Source: a virus
DNA: 64,000 nt
Virus record (IMG/VR): IMGVR_UViG_3300035698_012707
Coordinates: 17,343 to 81,342 of that record
Reading direction: 5' to 3' (one strand)
Below the pieces are notes generated by a model. The model was not told the DNA's origin, ran no database searches, and saw nothing but the letters and a program-made list of their open reading frames with translations. The position numbers were made by a program, and so were the translations under genes. Shown here one piece after another: positions 31,634 to 39,933 of this stretch (position 1 is the first letter of the stretch; every line of letters starts with the position of its first letter).

Positions 31634-31906
31634 ATGACTAAAGAATCTACGCATCTTAGAGCTCTCGAAGTGAATAAGATAATTGATATATTACGCAAGG
31701 TAGATAAGTCTTATGCTTTTTTTTATGTTAGACCATACATACTGGCTGAACTTCTAGTAGACGGGGGAGTTAGAACGTCTAAAGGTTTTACTATGGACGC
31801 CAGCAGTGAGTATGGAGATAGCTTTATGCATCCAGATATAGTTAACCCTACGGTACTATCTATATCACCAACAAATTACGGGAGTAATGATGACTACGAA
31901 AGATAG
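31634..31906 (+). CDS. hypothetical protein
   Basis: 90 residues with a strong AGGAGG site. No recognised motif. Overlaps the methyltransferase gene by 20 bp. Confidence 0.6.
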   Translation: MTKESTHLRALEVNKIIDILRKVDKSYAFFYVRPYILAELLVDGGVRTSKGFTMDASSEYGDSFMHPDIVNPTVLSISPTNYGSNDDYER

Positions 31907-32456
31907 AGTACAAGAAGCATTAAAAATATCAAAAGAAGAACCAAACTATCCAGACAGAAGTAAGATGATATCTACTGGACAGAGCTTTACTGCATTCTTA
32001 TACAACTTAACTAAGTTAATGAAGCCTCAGACTATATTTGAGTGGGGTCCAGGACAATCTACTCATGCTTTTCTTCTCGGCGACAAAGATGCATGCGTAG
32101 TATCTTATGAACATGATAGTAAGTGGGCTGTGAAGTATGAGAAAGACTTGCTGCAGTATAAAGAACTTAGATCTAACGTACGTCTTGTGTCAAACACTTT
32201 TCCAGGGTCTACCTTAGACTACCTCAACGTACAGAAATATCCGAATGAATCTATGAACATTGTACTAGTTGACGGAGATAAGAGAAGGCTATGCTTTACT
32301 ACAGCAGAGAGACTAGTCAAAAATGGTGGAGTTGTTCTTGTACATGACTCTAATTCCTCTGTGCTTTGGAGCAAGCCAGAAACTAACCTTACCTACATAG
32401 GAGAGCACGAAGATCCTATCCAAGGTGAAACAACATCAATATACATTAAGGAATAG
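31887..32456 (+). CDS. class I methyltransferase, copy A
   Basis: 189 residues. F-E-W-G-P-G-Q-S-T is the SAM-binding loop; V-D-G-D-K-R-R and G-G-V-V-L-V-H-D follow as in the Methyltransf_24 group. The same S-F-T-x-F ... M-K-P ... F-E-W-G-x-G-Q-S-T arrangement is in the minus-strand protein at 37275, so the two are paralogs far apart on opposite strands. Confidence 0.8.
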   Translation: MMTTKDRVQEALKISKEEPNYPDRSKMISTGQSFTAFLYNLTKLMKPQTIFEWGPGQSTHAFLLGDKDACVVSYEHDSKWAVKYEKDLLQYKELRSNVRLVSNTFPGSTLDYLNVQKYPNESMNIVLVDGDKRRLCFTTAERLVKNGGVVLVHDSNSSVLWSKPETNLTYIGEHEDPIQGETTSIYIKE

Positions 32457-32457
32457 A

Positions 32458-32868
32458 ATGAAAGATACAATGTGGTTTGAGTTTGTGGCGCCGCTTAAGG
32501 TGACAAAGACAAAGACTAAAGACTTTATATTAAACCTAAACAACTACAGGAACGCTCACTATCAGGTGTTAAATAAAACCAAGGTAGAGTTCTGTAAGGT
32601 TATGGATGAGAGATACCCTGAAGAGTTTGAACCAGCCCCAGGTGAGGTAATGACAACCTATACAGTATACAGTGGTTCTAAGAGAAAGTTTGACCTACCT
32701 AATGTGTGCTCTATAGTACAGAAGTATTTCGAAGACTGGATGACACACAAGGGTATCATACCTACAGATGACATCACTGTAATAACAGAGTGTGAGTACA
32801 AGTACGGCGGAATAGATAAAGATAATCCAAGAGTAGAAATAACAATAGCATGGGAGGATAACAAGTGA
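32458..32868 (+). CDS. RusA-type Holliday junction resolvase
   Basis: 136 residues. N-terminal N-N-Y-R-N-A-H-Y and the RusA core K-F-D-L-P-N ... K-Y-F-E-D-W-M ... G-I-I-P-T-D-D carry the conserved Asp residues that bind metal. Cuts four-way junctions during recombination or before packaging. Confidence 0.85.
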   Translation: MKDTMWFEFVAPLKVTKTKTKDFILNLNNYRNAHYQVLNKTKVEFCKVMDERYPEEFEPAPGEVMTTYTVYSGSKRKFDLPNVCSIVQKYFEDWMTHKGIIPTDDITVITECEYKYGGIDKDNPRVEITIAWEDNK

Positions 32869-33212
32869 AGAGAAAAATAAAAGATTTTGTTCTTGTAGCT
32901 GACGCATTTGGACCATTACCAATGTGGTCTTTGCAACATCCGACAAAAGAAATTAAAGATTGCTTTATGATATATCAGGTATTAGACACGCCAAAGAAAA
33001 AGTGGCCTAAGTGGATGAAAAAACTAGCAGAAATAGAAAAGTATTGCAATAAGTTGACTAAAGATTTGATGGACGTAGAAGCATATGTTTCTGGGGAAGT
33101 TGTGTACAGCAACAAATACGACGGAAAAAAGAGTAGACACATACTAGATCTAAAAATAGGTTTTGTAGACATAAGAGGATGGTATCCTACGGGGGGCGAT
33201 AGCAGTGAATGA
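32865..33212 (+). CDS. hypothetical protein
   Basis: 115 residues from a GTG with GGGAGG upstream, overlapping RusA by 4 bp. Lys/Trp-rich middle. Function unknown. Confidence 0.6.
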   Translation: MKRKIKDFVLVADAFGPLPMWSLQHPTKEIKDCFMIYQVLDTPKKKWPKWMKKLAEIEKYCNKLTKDLMDVEAYVSGEVVYSNKYDGKKSRHILDLKIGFVDIRGWYPTGGDSSE

Positions 33213-33732
33213 TATAATGGTAGACATAGAAACGCTTGGGACAAAAGTTGACTCAGTTATAACACAGATAGGTGCATGTTATTTCGATAGATACTCAGGT
33301 AAGATAGGTAAAAGGTTTTTAGCTAACGTGGAGATAAATAGTTGTTTAGAGAGAGGGTTCTCTGTTACTGGTGGATCAATTAAGTTTTGGCTCGAGCGAA
33401 AAGAAAACGCTACGTTCCTTAAGAAGCCCATACCTATATCAAAAGCTTTAGCAGAGTTTGGTAACTTCATAAATAAGAAGGCTATGCTATGGTCTCACGT
33501 TACCTTTGATATGGTCTTGTTGAAATCAGCATACCAACTAGTAGGACAAGGCGCACCCTTCTCTTATAGGAACACCTTAGACATAAGAACACTAGTCAAT
33601 ATCTCAGGGGTAAAGCCGGAGAAAAAAGAAGGCGAGGATCCTAAGAGTCATGATGCCCTAGAGGATTGTTTATATCAAGTAGAGTATTGTACTAAGTGCT
33701 TTAATGCACTCAAGGAGAATGATGGCAAGTAA
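33205..33732 (+). CDS. DnaQ-like 3'-5' exonuclease
   Basis: 175 residues from a GTG. M-V-D-I-E-T-L-G motif I (DEDD family), N-K-K-A-M-L-W-S-H-V-T-F-D motif II, and S-H-D-A-L-E-D-C motif III. Resembles T4 DexA and Rv2179c-type exonucleases. Degrades single-stranded DNA or RNA ends. Confidence 0.85.
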   Translation: MNDIMVDIETLGTKVDSVITQIGACYFDRYSGKIGKRFLANVEINSCLERGFSVTGGSIKFWLERKENATFLKKPIPISKALAEFGNFINKKAMLWSHVTFDMVLLKSAYQLVGQGAPFSYRNTLDIRTLVNISGVKPEKKEGEDPKSHDALEDCLYQVEYCTKCFNALKENDGK

Positions 33733-33940
33733 ATGGTGGTATATAAAACAATGGTGGAAAGAAGATATGTTGTTATGCAGTATTTGGGAATGGATTAAAG
33801 ACACGTTTGCTTTCCTATTATGGTTAATTTTATTCTTCCCAACTAAATTATTAATTTATATTTTAAATTGGTGTAACGAGACTCTATCAGGACAATCAGT
33901 AGAACTTAAATATTACTGGAAACACGGAGGGAAACGATGA
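33722..33940 (+). CDS. small membrane protein
   Basis: 72 residues, AAGGAG just upstream (two ATGs in tandem). Trp-rich start and a long hydrophobic helix (FAFLLWLILFFPTKLLIYIL). Function unknown. Confidence 0.55.
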   Translation: MASKWWYIKQWWKEDMLLCSIWEWIKDTFAFLLWLILFFPTKLLIYILNWCNETLSGQSVELKYYWKHGGKR

Positions 33941-34062
33941 AACTTATATTAATAACTTTAGCAAGCTATCTATTCTGTGACGACCCAACACCTAACCCAG
34001 AGTTTGATAACCTCACCTTCATAGGTAGGTTTAATTACTTTAAAAATCAACTAGATGAGTAG
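33937..34062 (+). CDS. small exported or lipoprotein-like peptide
   Basis: 41 residues, GGAGGG upstream. Hydrophobic start (LILITLASYLF) ending in Cys, then Asp/Pro-rich. Too short for the usual gene cutoff. Confidence 0.5.
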   Translation: MKLILITLASYLFCDDPTPNPEFDNLTFIGRFNYFKNQLDE

Positions 34063-34072
34063 GAGAAAACCA

Positions 34073-34243
34073 ATGAACAAAGAAAGAATATACAGTATAG
34101 GTGAAGGCGTAGTAGGTTGGATAGATAGACCTCATGTGGATATATCCTATGAACCTGCTTTAGTGACGCCAGAATACAAGAACTATATAGACACAGAAAA
34201 TTTCACATGTTCAGACGGATGGGATCCGGCAAAGAATAAATAA
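34073..34243 (+). CDS. small protein with C-terminal WD-x3-N motif
   Basis: 56 residues, AGGAG upstream. Ends D-G-W-D-P-A-K-N-K, the last example of the shared motif. It is the last plus-strand gene before the strand switch. Confidence 0.6.
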   Translation: MNKERIYSIGEGVVGWIDRPHVDISYEPALVTPEYKNYIDTENFTCSDGWDPAKNK

Positions 34244-34249
34244 TAAATT

Positions 34250-34471
34250 TGTACAACATATCAGTTAAGCCTCTGATTACGCGCAACACGCCTCTCTTTA
34301 GAAGCGCTTCTCGCCTATGTTCATGCTAAAACGAACTGTTCTATGTTGGTACAGTTACAGGTCTTGGAAGATGAGCAGTATGCAACGCGGAGTATACTAC
34401 GATCACCCTTTAAATCCTGTGACACAACCCCGGAAAGATGTATTCGCGAAAGCATCTTAGGGGCAAAAAAG
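34250..34471 (+). ncRNA. structured RNA candidate at the strand switch
   Basis: No gene fits. TGTAC-AACATA pairs with TATGTT-GTACA, CAGTT with AACTG inside it, AGAAGC with GCTTCT, ACAGG with CCTGT, and CCCC-AAGATG with CATCTT-GGGG. It runs into the terminator, so it may be a stable 3' RNA of the plus-strand operon. Shares GGCGTTTAG-Y-CCCCG (one base different) with the RNA at 14.1 kb. Confidence 0.4.
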
Positions 34472-34521
34472 TAGGGTAGTTTATCGGAGGCGTTTAGTCC
34501 CCGACGAGCTACCCTATTTTT
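34472..34521 (+). terminator. strong terminator
   Basis: TAGGGTAG (34472-34479) pairs with CTACCCTA (34509-34516), inner TCGG/CCGA, followed by TTTTT. Sits between convergent genes. Confidence 0.75.
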
Positions 34522-34540
34522 ATTAGACTTTACAATCTAC

Positions 34541-34744
34541 TTACAGTTTAACTACATTCTGTGCTTGTGGACCCTTTTCGCCTTCCTCTATATCGAATGT
34601 CACTTCTTGGCCTTCGTCTAGTGTCTTGTATCCCTCGTCCTGTATCGCTGAGAAGTGTACAAATACATCTGTTTCGCCGTCTTCTGGGGTAATAAATCCA
34701 AACGCTTTCTGATTGCTAAACCATTTTACTTTTCCTTTTGCCAT
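34541..34744 (-). CDS. cold-shock protein
   Basis: 67 residues, standard CspA length. G-K-V-K-W-F, K-A-F-G-F-I (RNP1-like) and D-V-F-V-H-F (RNP2) are intact. A nucleic-acid chaperone that melts RNA structure. First gene met by minus-strand transcription before the terminator. Confidence 0.95.
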   Translation of the reverse strand: MAKGKVKWFSNQKAFGFITPEDGETDVFVHFSAIQDEGYKTLDEGQEVTFDIEEGEKGPQAQNVVKL

Positions 34745-34774
34745 GTTTCTACGTTCTCCTTTTGTTAAGCTATG

Positions 34775-35377
34775 TTATATATTAAGCACTAGCTCGTTGT
34801 TGTTGTGTATAAGTTTGTATCTCTTTGACGCGCAGAAAAGCTCGTCTCCAACATAAAACCTACACCTATGAGTCGGTTCTCCCGACCATGCTTCTTCGTA
34901 AGGTACAACTGCATAAATAGATTTGAATGCAGCGTCCTTCATTCTAGGTATTACTTTTCCTAGTAGTTCTTCTCTAGTGAAATGCTCTAGCATATGAGAC
35001 GAGAATACATATTCATACTCTCTTGGTAGAGAATTTACTAGTATATCTAACTTATAGAAGTCTATATCATAATCTTTAAGTCCTATAGATGCTTCTTCTA
35101 TCCTGTCTACACAACCAATTCTTCCGAGGTTCTTACACTTCTCTCTTATCATCTTAGCTAGATCAGGGTGTCCACTACCTATTATAAGCAATGAAGAACC
35201 CTTTCTAAGACCATTAAATATTTCATCAGCGTATCTCTGGATCTTTAGGTCATCTATTTCTGGCAAAGGATTAGAGTATCTATCTATATAAATCTTATCC
35301 AGTGTGCTCTCACTCTTTGAGTCAGGCACTTCATATGTCTTTCTCTGTGTTATGTTTGGGGTCTTTATCCAGTCCAT
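34775..35377 (-). CDS. class I methyltransferase-like protein
   Basis: 200 residues, AGGAG upstream. L-L-I-I-G-S-G-H-P is the SAM loop, then D-R at strand 2 and S-S-H-M-L-E-H-F at motif IV, as in Methyltransf_11/23. Substrate unknown; part of the methyl/glycosyl island. Confidence 0.75.
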   Translation of the reverse strand: MDWIKTPNITQRKTYEVPDSKSESTLDKIYIDRYSNPLPEIDDLKIQRYADEIFNGLRKGSSLLIIGSGHPDLAKMIREKCKNLGRIGCVDRIEEASIGLKDYDIDFYKLDILVNSLPREYEYVFSSHMLEHFTREELLGKVIPRMKDAAFKSIYAVVPYEEAWSGEPTHRCRFYVGDELFCASKRYKLIHNNNELVLNI

Positions 35378-35389
35378 TACTCTCCTAAA

Positions 35390-35497
35390 TTAAACATTTG
35401 CAAACTCCTCACCACAAGTCTGACACTTCCATATCTCAGTTGAATCTTTAACCTTAAAGTAAACTATATCTCCGCTACCGCATTCAGGACAAATCAT
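35390..35497 (-). CDS. mini zinc-ribbon protein
   Basis: 35 residues: M-I-C-P-E-C-G-S, then W-K-C-Q-T-C-G-E-E-F, a complete zinc ribbon. GGGAGG upstream. Below usual length cutoffs. Overlaps the 3' end of the sigma-like gene by 14 bp. Confidence 0.7.
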   Translation of the reverse strand: MICPECGSGDIVYFKVKDSTEIWKCQTCGEEFANV

Positions 35498-36308
35498 GTG
35501 ACCTCCCAAGCTTTGCTTTAATCTTCTTTAGTTTGTATATTATACTTCTCTCATGATACCCTGTAGTTAAGGCCATCTCTCTGGTAGATATCTTCTTACC
35601 ATTAGGATCACACTCGTACCGTAACCACAATAGATATCTCTCCATCTCTGATAGTTCTGAGAAGGGAGCAGTTGCTGTGTCTCCCCACACCCAGTCCTTT
35701 AAGTCAATCCCTATTCCCACACCTAGTGGATCGTTGTCATAATTAGGTTCATCCGCACAAATCTCGTCCTTGAACTCGAGGCAAACCTGTCCAGTAACAA
35801 CGTCTTGGCTCTTCTTAATCACCCACTTACATAGCTTATACCTGATGTTAACCTGAACATAATGAGCGAATGAGATTCTATGGTTTTCTTCATTCCTATT
35901 GTATGTTACTGTCTCATACTTCTCTAGTAGCTCAAGAAAAGATACTATGAGATCATGATGTATGTCCTCTGGTTCAAATCTAAGGAGAGCTCTTCTTATC
36001 ATGTGTATATATGATCCAACCTTACCTAAATAGACCTTGTTGTTCATGCGGTCTTCTTTCTTCATGAAGAGCCTGAGGAAACTTTTAGTGTCGCTGTTAT
36101 TCACATCAACACCGTTCCCTCGACCCGTCATGATTGAAACATACTTTCTAAAGTAAGCATGAAATGAATCAAGAAGCGCATCTCTATACACTATGTCCCC
36201 GGTCTGTTTGAAAGCATCCACTAAATAGTTTATATATTCAACAGAAGCATTAAGACCTGGATCATCCTTTCTTATGTATTTCTCCACTGTTATCTCTTTC
36301 TCTTGCAT
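35484..36308 (-). CDS. sigma-70-like factor
   Basis: 274 residues from an ATG with GAGGA upstream. A middle region (D-I-H-H-D-L-I-V-S-F-L-E-L-L-E-K-Y) resembles sigma region 2 and the C-terminal helix-turn-helix (I-S-T-R-E-M-A-L-T-T-G-Y-H-E-R-S-I) resembles region 4, preceded by L-S-E-M-E-R-Y-L-L. It may direct host RNA polymerase to late viral promoters. Call rests on layout, so moderate. Confidence 0.6.
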   Translation of the reverse strand: MQEKEITVEKYIRKDDPGLNASVEYINYLVDAFKQTGDIVYRDALLDSFHAYFRKYVSIMTGRGNGVDVNNSDTKSFLRLFMKKEDRMNNKVYLGKVGSYIHMIRRALLRFEPEDIHHDLIVSFLELLEKYETVTYNRNEENHRISFAHYVQVNIRYKLCKWVIKKSQDVVTGQVCLEFKDEICADEPNYDNDPLGVGIGIDLKDWVWGDTATAPFSELSEMERYLLWLRYECDPNGKKISTREMALTTGYHERSIIYKLKKIKAKLGRSHDLS

Positions 36309-36462
36309 AGCATTCCTCACATATACATCTTGAAGAAACCTGGGAATCAGTATCCTTTATGAGAGAGGCGCATCGCTTCCCACACTCAGGACATTGAAAT
36401 TGATCAGGCTTATTTTTTTCCACTGGTTCTCCGTGTTTTTCGAGTTGGTCGTTTAACTCCAC
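36262..36462 (-). CDS. zinc-ribbon protein
   Basis: 66 residues from a GTG with GGAGGAAAC upstream. C-P-E-C-G-K-R-C and C-I-C-E-E-C. Its end overlaps the sigma-like gene. Confidence 0.6.
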   Translation of the reverse strand: MELNDQLEKHGEPVEKNKPDQFQCPECGKRCASLIKDTDSQVSSRCICEECYARERDNSGEIHKKG

Positions 36463-36754
36463 GTTTCCTCCGAGTTGGTTTTTTGGTAGCTTTCTTCTTG
36501 CTTGCTACCTTTTTCTTTGGCTTCTTCAATGGGAAAGCTAGATGTTTATAGTCTTTAACAAACTGTTGTAAAGCTACTATCAAACCTTTACTTATGTATC
36601 TTCTCCACTGAAGTTGCGTTAGGATATAGTGCTCACTTTTATAGACAAGCACAGTCCTCTCAGGAGCATACGTTATGTGATGTTCCTGGATAACAGGTTT
36701 TAAAGGCGTACCCTTTACCTTATTAGTTACTATCTTTGGTTTCTTTTTAGGCAT
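36410..36754 (-). CDS. basic protein with histone-like tail
   Basis: 114 residues. C-terminal ~45 residues are Lys/Arg/Thr/Pro repeats (P-T-R-R-K-R-G-V-K-R-P-T) like histone H1 or Hc1 tails; probably binds DNA. The middle has a hydrophobic/aromatic helix. Start chosen at M-P-K-K-K with GAGGA upstream. Confidence 0.6.
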   Translation of the reverse strand: MPKKKPKIVTNKVKGTPLKPVIQEHHITYAPERTVLVYKSEHYILTQLQWRRYISKGLIVALQQFVKDYKHLAFPLKKPKKKVASKKKATKKPTRRKRGVKRPTRKTRRTSGKK

Positions 36755-36863
36755 TTCCTCTTCCTTTTCCGCGACCTTTTCCTTTGCCTTTTCCTGGTTT
36801 TGCATCGCCCTTCTTGCCTACTCGTGGTGTTCCACCACAAGAACCTTTTTTAGCTGTAGCCAT
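36747..36863 (-). CDS. tiny Gly/Lys-rich protein
   Basis: 38 residues, GGAGG upstream: M-A-T-A-K-K-G-S-C-G-G, ending in G-K-G-K-G-K-G-R-G repeats. Overlaps the next gene by 8 bp. DNA or RNA binding is likely from charge alone. Confidence 0.5.
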   Translation of the reverse strand: MATAKKGSCGGTPRVGKKGDAKPGKGKGKGRGKGRGNA

Positions 36864-36872
36864 GTGTCCTCC

Positions 36873-37250
36873 TTAAACTAGTGTGTTTACGTTTTCTCCA
36901 GCCTTATCGTCCGTAGGTGCTTCAGGCTGAGTTGGAATAGCATCTAAATCTACTGGAACTTTTACTTTTGGTGCTGCAGGGGCTGCGGGTTGTCCTGGTT
37001 GCTGAGGTCTGTCAACCTGGTTGATTGCTCCATCCTTATCCACATAGTAGTCTTTCCCGCCGTCAAGTTTATATTCTGCAGCAATTCCATTCCACCATGT
37101 CTTAAGATTAACGTCTATCTCTTCTCTCTGTTTCTTTAGTTTGTATACCCTGTAGTCAGAAGATCCTATAGATTGTTCTATCTGCTGCGCTGTTAATACA
37201 AGATCAGTGTACAATTTCTTTTGTTCGTCTTTGATTTGAATCTGTTCCAT
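36873..37250 (-). CDS. coiled-coil protein with Pro/Ala tail
   Basis: 125 residues, AAGGAG upstream. Helical first 60 residues, then Q-P-G-Q-P-A-A-P-A-A-P linker and a tail ending E-N-V-N-T-L-V. Function unknown. Confidence 0.6.
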   Translation of the reverse strand: MEQIQIKDEQKKLYTDLVLTAQQIEQSIGSSDYRVYKLKKQREEIDVNLKTWWNGIAAEYKLDGGKDYYVDKDGAINQVDRPQQPGQPAAPAAPKVKVPVDLDAIPTQPEAPTDDKAGENVNTLV

Positions 37251-37274
37251 TTTTCTTATTACTCCTTTGTTAAA

Positions 37275-37856
37275 TTAATTATCTTTCCTTACCCAGATTG
37301 ACGTATCACATCTGTTTCTCGTATGTGTTCCAACGAAATCTACGATGTCTGGGTTCAATGCTCCGTTTAAACTGTCAAAATAATTGGGGTACTGCGTATC
37401 GTGCGCAAATATAACCCCTCCTTTCTTGACTATTCTTTCTGCCTGGGGCATACAGTTTGCCCTTCCGCCTCCGTCTACTAAAACTATATCATATGTTTCA
37501 TCAGGATCAGTAGGATTCATATACTCTTTTGCTAGTGCTGGGTTATGAGGCCACACGCGAGCGTCTAGTCTGTTCAACCACTGTGGATCCTTTTCTTTTA
37601 TTAATTTTAAGAATTTGTCAGCCCACATCTGATGTTCCTCGTGCACTGTTACTAGTACATTTGGGTCAGAGAAGAGCCACACCGAAGTTGACTGTCCCAT
37701 ACCCCACTCAAATACTTTCTCAGGTTTCATCATCTGGACTATAGTATAAAAGAATGGAGTAAAACTCTGCTCTGAAGATATCAGTTTTTCATAGCTTGGT
37801 ATGCTATTATTTTCTAGAGCTTTGCTTATCATGTTTTTTGTGTCAGTATATTTCAT
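37275..37856 (-). CDS. class I methyltransferase, copy B
   Basis: 193 residues. F-E-W-G-M-G-Q-S-T SAM loop, V-D-G-G-G-R and G-G-V-I-F-A-H-D. Paralog of the plus-strand protein at 31887. AAGGAG upstream. Confidence 0.8.
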   Translation of the reverse strand: MKYTDTKNMISKALENNSIPSYEKLISSEQSFTPFFYTIVQMMKPEKVFEWGMGQSTSVWLFSDPNVLVTVHEEHQMWADKFLKLIKEKDPQWLNRLDARVWPHNPALAKEYMNPTDPDETYDIVLVDGGGRANCMPQAERIVKKGGVIFAHDTQYPNYFDSLNGALNPDIVDFVGTHTRNRCDTSIWVRKDN

Positions 37857-37864
37857 TCTTCTCC

Positions 37865-38560
37865 TTAATTTAAAAACTTACCCTCTACTATATCATTGAA
37901 GTGATTATTGTGATCACCAGCTCCTACCTTTTCTCCATATATAACCATCATATCATCTCTCTTGACGGTTGTTATGTTTTCAAATCCACTCATAGCTAAC
38001 TGAGCTTTTGCTTGCCAGTCCTCAATTACGTTCACGTGGTGGGGACTTGACTGCACTGGCATATGTTTCTCTCCTATAGGAACCTCTAGCAGTATTTTAC
38101 CGCCGTTCTTAAGCACTCTATTCATCTCTAGACCTAATAGTATCGGTGCCGGAGAGTGTTCATAGGTTTGGAACCCTATGACTGCATCAAAAGTACGTGT
38201 TGGAAAATCCATAAAGTGCATGTCCATATAATATAAGTCTACCTTATGCAATTCTTTGCCTCTGCTTAGATTCATCTGTCCAACAGTAACGCCAGTCACA
38301 TCTTTCCATCCAGCATCCATAAGTAGCCTCGTCTCTGATCCATCCCCTGCCCCAAGCTCTAAGATCCTTATGTTCTTGTCTGGCAAGTATGTTTCTAGAT
38401 GTTCTACGTATTTATGCTTATGCTGTGGTTGTACCGGACTTAATTCATCCCAGTTGTCTCCGTCTTGACTTCGCATATAAGAAGCCCATGTGTTTCCTAT
38501 TCTCTTCCGGAGTGCGTCCGTGTAGTACCTATTCATATTCCCATGACCGCTTTCACTCAT
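37865..38560 (-). CDS. class I methyltransferase (Methyltransf_11-like)
   Basis: 231 residues. I-L-E-L-G-A-G-D-G-S-E-T is the SAM loop; F-D-A-V-I-G-F-Q-T-Y-E-H-S and L-K-N-G-G-K-I-L-L-E follow. Small-molecule or glycan methylation is likely from neighbours. Confidence 0.85.
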   Translation of the reverse strand: MSESGHGNMNRYYTDALRKRIGNTWASYMRSQDGDNWDELSPVQPQHKHKYVEHLETYLPDKNIRILELGAGDGSETRLLMDAGWKDVTGVTVGQMNLSRGKELHKVDLYYMDMHFMDFPTRTFDAVIGFQTYEHSPAPILLGLEMNRVLKNGGKILLEVPIGEKHMPVQSSPHHVNVIEDWQAKAQLAMSGFENITTVKRDDMMVIYGEKVGAGDHNNHFNDIVEGKFLN

Positions 38561-39159
38561 TACTTCTCCTTTGCGAATAGGTAGTGGTCTTCAAGTCCTA
38601 TGCTATTCTTGTGCCAAAACTTAATAAGTTTAAATCCATGTCTTTGACATAGGTCTACCCATCCCTGCTGTGTTCTACCAGTAGCAACATTCTCTTTATT
38701 AGTGCTCTCAGTTATGAACATTACTCCGCCTGGCTTTAATGCATCGTACATCTTAGGCATTATCTTTTCCTGCTCGGCATGAAGGTTATGTTGCAACACA
38801 GCTACAGTAAATACCATGTCGTATTCTTCTTTGTAATCCATATCCCAAAGAGCAGAATGAACCCACTCGTTGTCTGGTTTATTTTTTCTACACTGCACCA
38901 AAGCTTTCTCGCATTGGTCTACTCCGGTATACTTAAACCCATAATTTTTTAATACATCTGCCCATCTACCTACGTGGCATCCACAGTCAAGTGCTTTCCA
39001 TTTTGAAGGTTCTGTATCTGTTTTAATAGATTCCTTAGAATCTTCAAACATAGAGCTGCCATCGCTTCCATAGTAAATCTCATGATCACCCTCCATTACC
39101 TGGTCAACATGTACTCCCCAACTTATATTGTCTCCAAACATTCCATCAATATCACTCAT
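38560..39159 (-). CDS. class I methyltransferase
   Basis: 199 residues from ATG with GGAGGAAG upstream. A-L-D-C-G-C-H-V-G-R SAM loop (C-G-C-H variant), Y-D-M-V-F-T-V-A-V-L-Q-H, L-K-P-G-G-V-M-F-I. Overlaps both neighbours. Confidence 0.8.
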   Translation of the reverse strand: MSDIDGMFGDNISWGVHVDQVMEGDHEIYYGSDGSSMFEDSKESIKTDTEPSKWKALDCGCHVGRWADVLKNYGFKYTGVDQCEKALVQCRKNKPDNEWVHSALWDMDYKEEYDMVFTVAVLQHNLHAEQEKIMPKMYDALKPGGVMFITESTNKENVATGRTQQGWVDLCQRHGFKLIKFWHKNSIGLEDHYLFAKEK

Positions 39160-39674
39160 TTCTTCCTCCACCCTTGTAAGTTTGTTTTCTTTTCGTCGCA
39201 CAGCTCTTTCTCTACAGACTCAAATTCATCTGTTCCAACTGCTTCTTTAATATCGTCCCATCCAAATTGGTCATTCCAATCATGACAGAATACATAATCT
39301 CCTGACTTTAAGTGAGGTGCATATAACTTAACCTCTTCAGCCTTTGACTCACCGTCGCACATAAGAAAAACTTTTCCTGAGTGCTCTATTAAGTACATTA
39401 TTTCATTAACAGTTGATGGATCAAAACAATCTTTAAGCCTAAGGTCTATGTTTGGCATACCCATAAGCTTTCTAGAAGTCCTATCTAATATGTCGTATGT
39501 AATAATGGGGGCAAACTCTGAAAAGAATACAGTGCACCCACCCATACCGGTACCTATCTCAATTATCTTGTCTGGCTTATGATCTTTTAGTATCTTGTCC
39601 AGCACAGCAAATGCTGGTTCAGTCTGTTGATGCTCAACTTCTTTATAAAAATGTGACCCTTCTCTGTATAGCAT
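39156..39674 (-). CDS. class I methyltransferase (CmcI-like)
   Basis: 172 residues. I-I-E-I-G-T-G-M-G-G SAM loop, V-F-L-M-C-D-G-E-S-K and Y-V-F-C-H-D-W-N-D resemble cephalosporin hydroxylase/rhamnosyl O-methyltransferase-like proteins. Confidence 0.75.
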   Translation of the reverse strand: MLYREGSHFYKEVEHQQTEPAFAVLDKILKDHKPDKIIEIGTGMGGCTVFFSEFAPIITYDILDRTSRKLMGMPNIDLRLKDCFDPSTVNEIMYLIEHSGKVFLMCDGESKAEEVKLYAPHLKSGDYVFCHDWNDQFGWDDIKEAVGTDEFESVEKELCDEKKTNLQGWRKK

Positions 39675-39686
39675 TAATCTCCTCCC

Positions 39687-39933
39687 TTAAACCAAAACAT
39701 TTACGTCGCCAGAAGAAAGATCATCTTCTAATAGACTATTTGTAATTTTACCCTCTGGGTTTCCCTCACCAGTCTTATAATATATTGTGGAGGGAAAAGA
39801 AGTATTCCTCTCCTCCTACAGCCTTTATCTCAACATATCTGTCTTTTACGGACACTTGGTCTTTGTTTTTTATACCTATGTTAACAACGTCTCCATCGCC
39901 CCTAGACTCTTTTAGTACTATTCTTATATACAT
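39687..39933 (-). CDS. small protein in two overlapping frames, apparent +1 frameshift
   Basis: Frame A starts at 39933 (ATGTATATAAGAATAG...) and stops at 39775 after 52 residues. A +1 frame continues smoothly (...Y-Y-K-T-G-E-G-N-P-E-G-K-I) to a stop at 39687 and has no start codon of its own. Joined, they make ~82 residues. The shift would lie in the run TTCTTTTCCCTCC. Programmed frameshift, mutation or sequencing error cannot be told apart. The joined end (S-G-D-V-N-V-L-V) resembles the end of the 36873 protein. Confidence 0.45.

Noticed and set aside
36873-39933. Shared C-terminal V-N-x-L-V ending of two proteins
   Set aside because: Only two cases, one needing a frameshift; too weak to call a motif.
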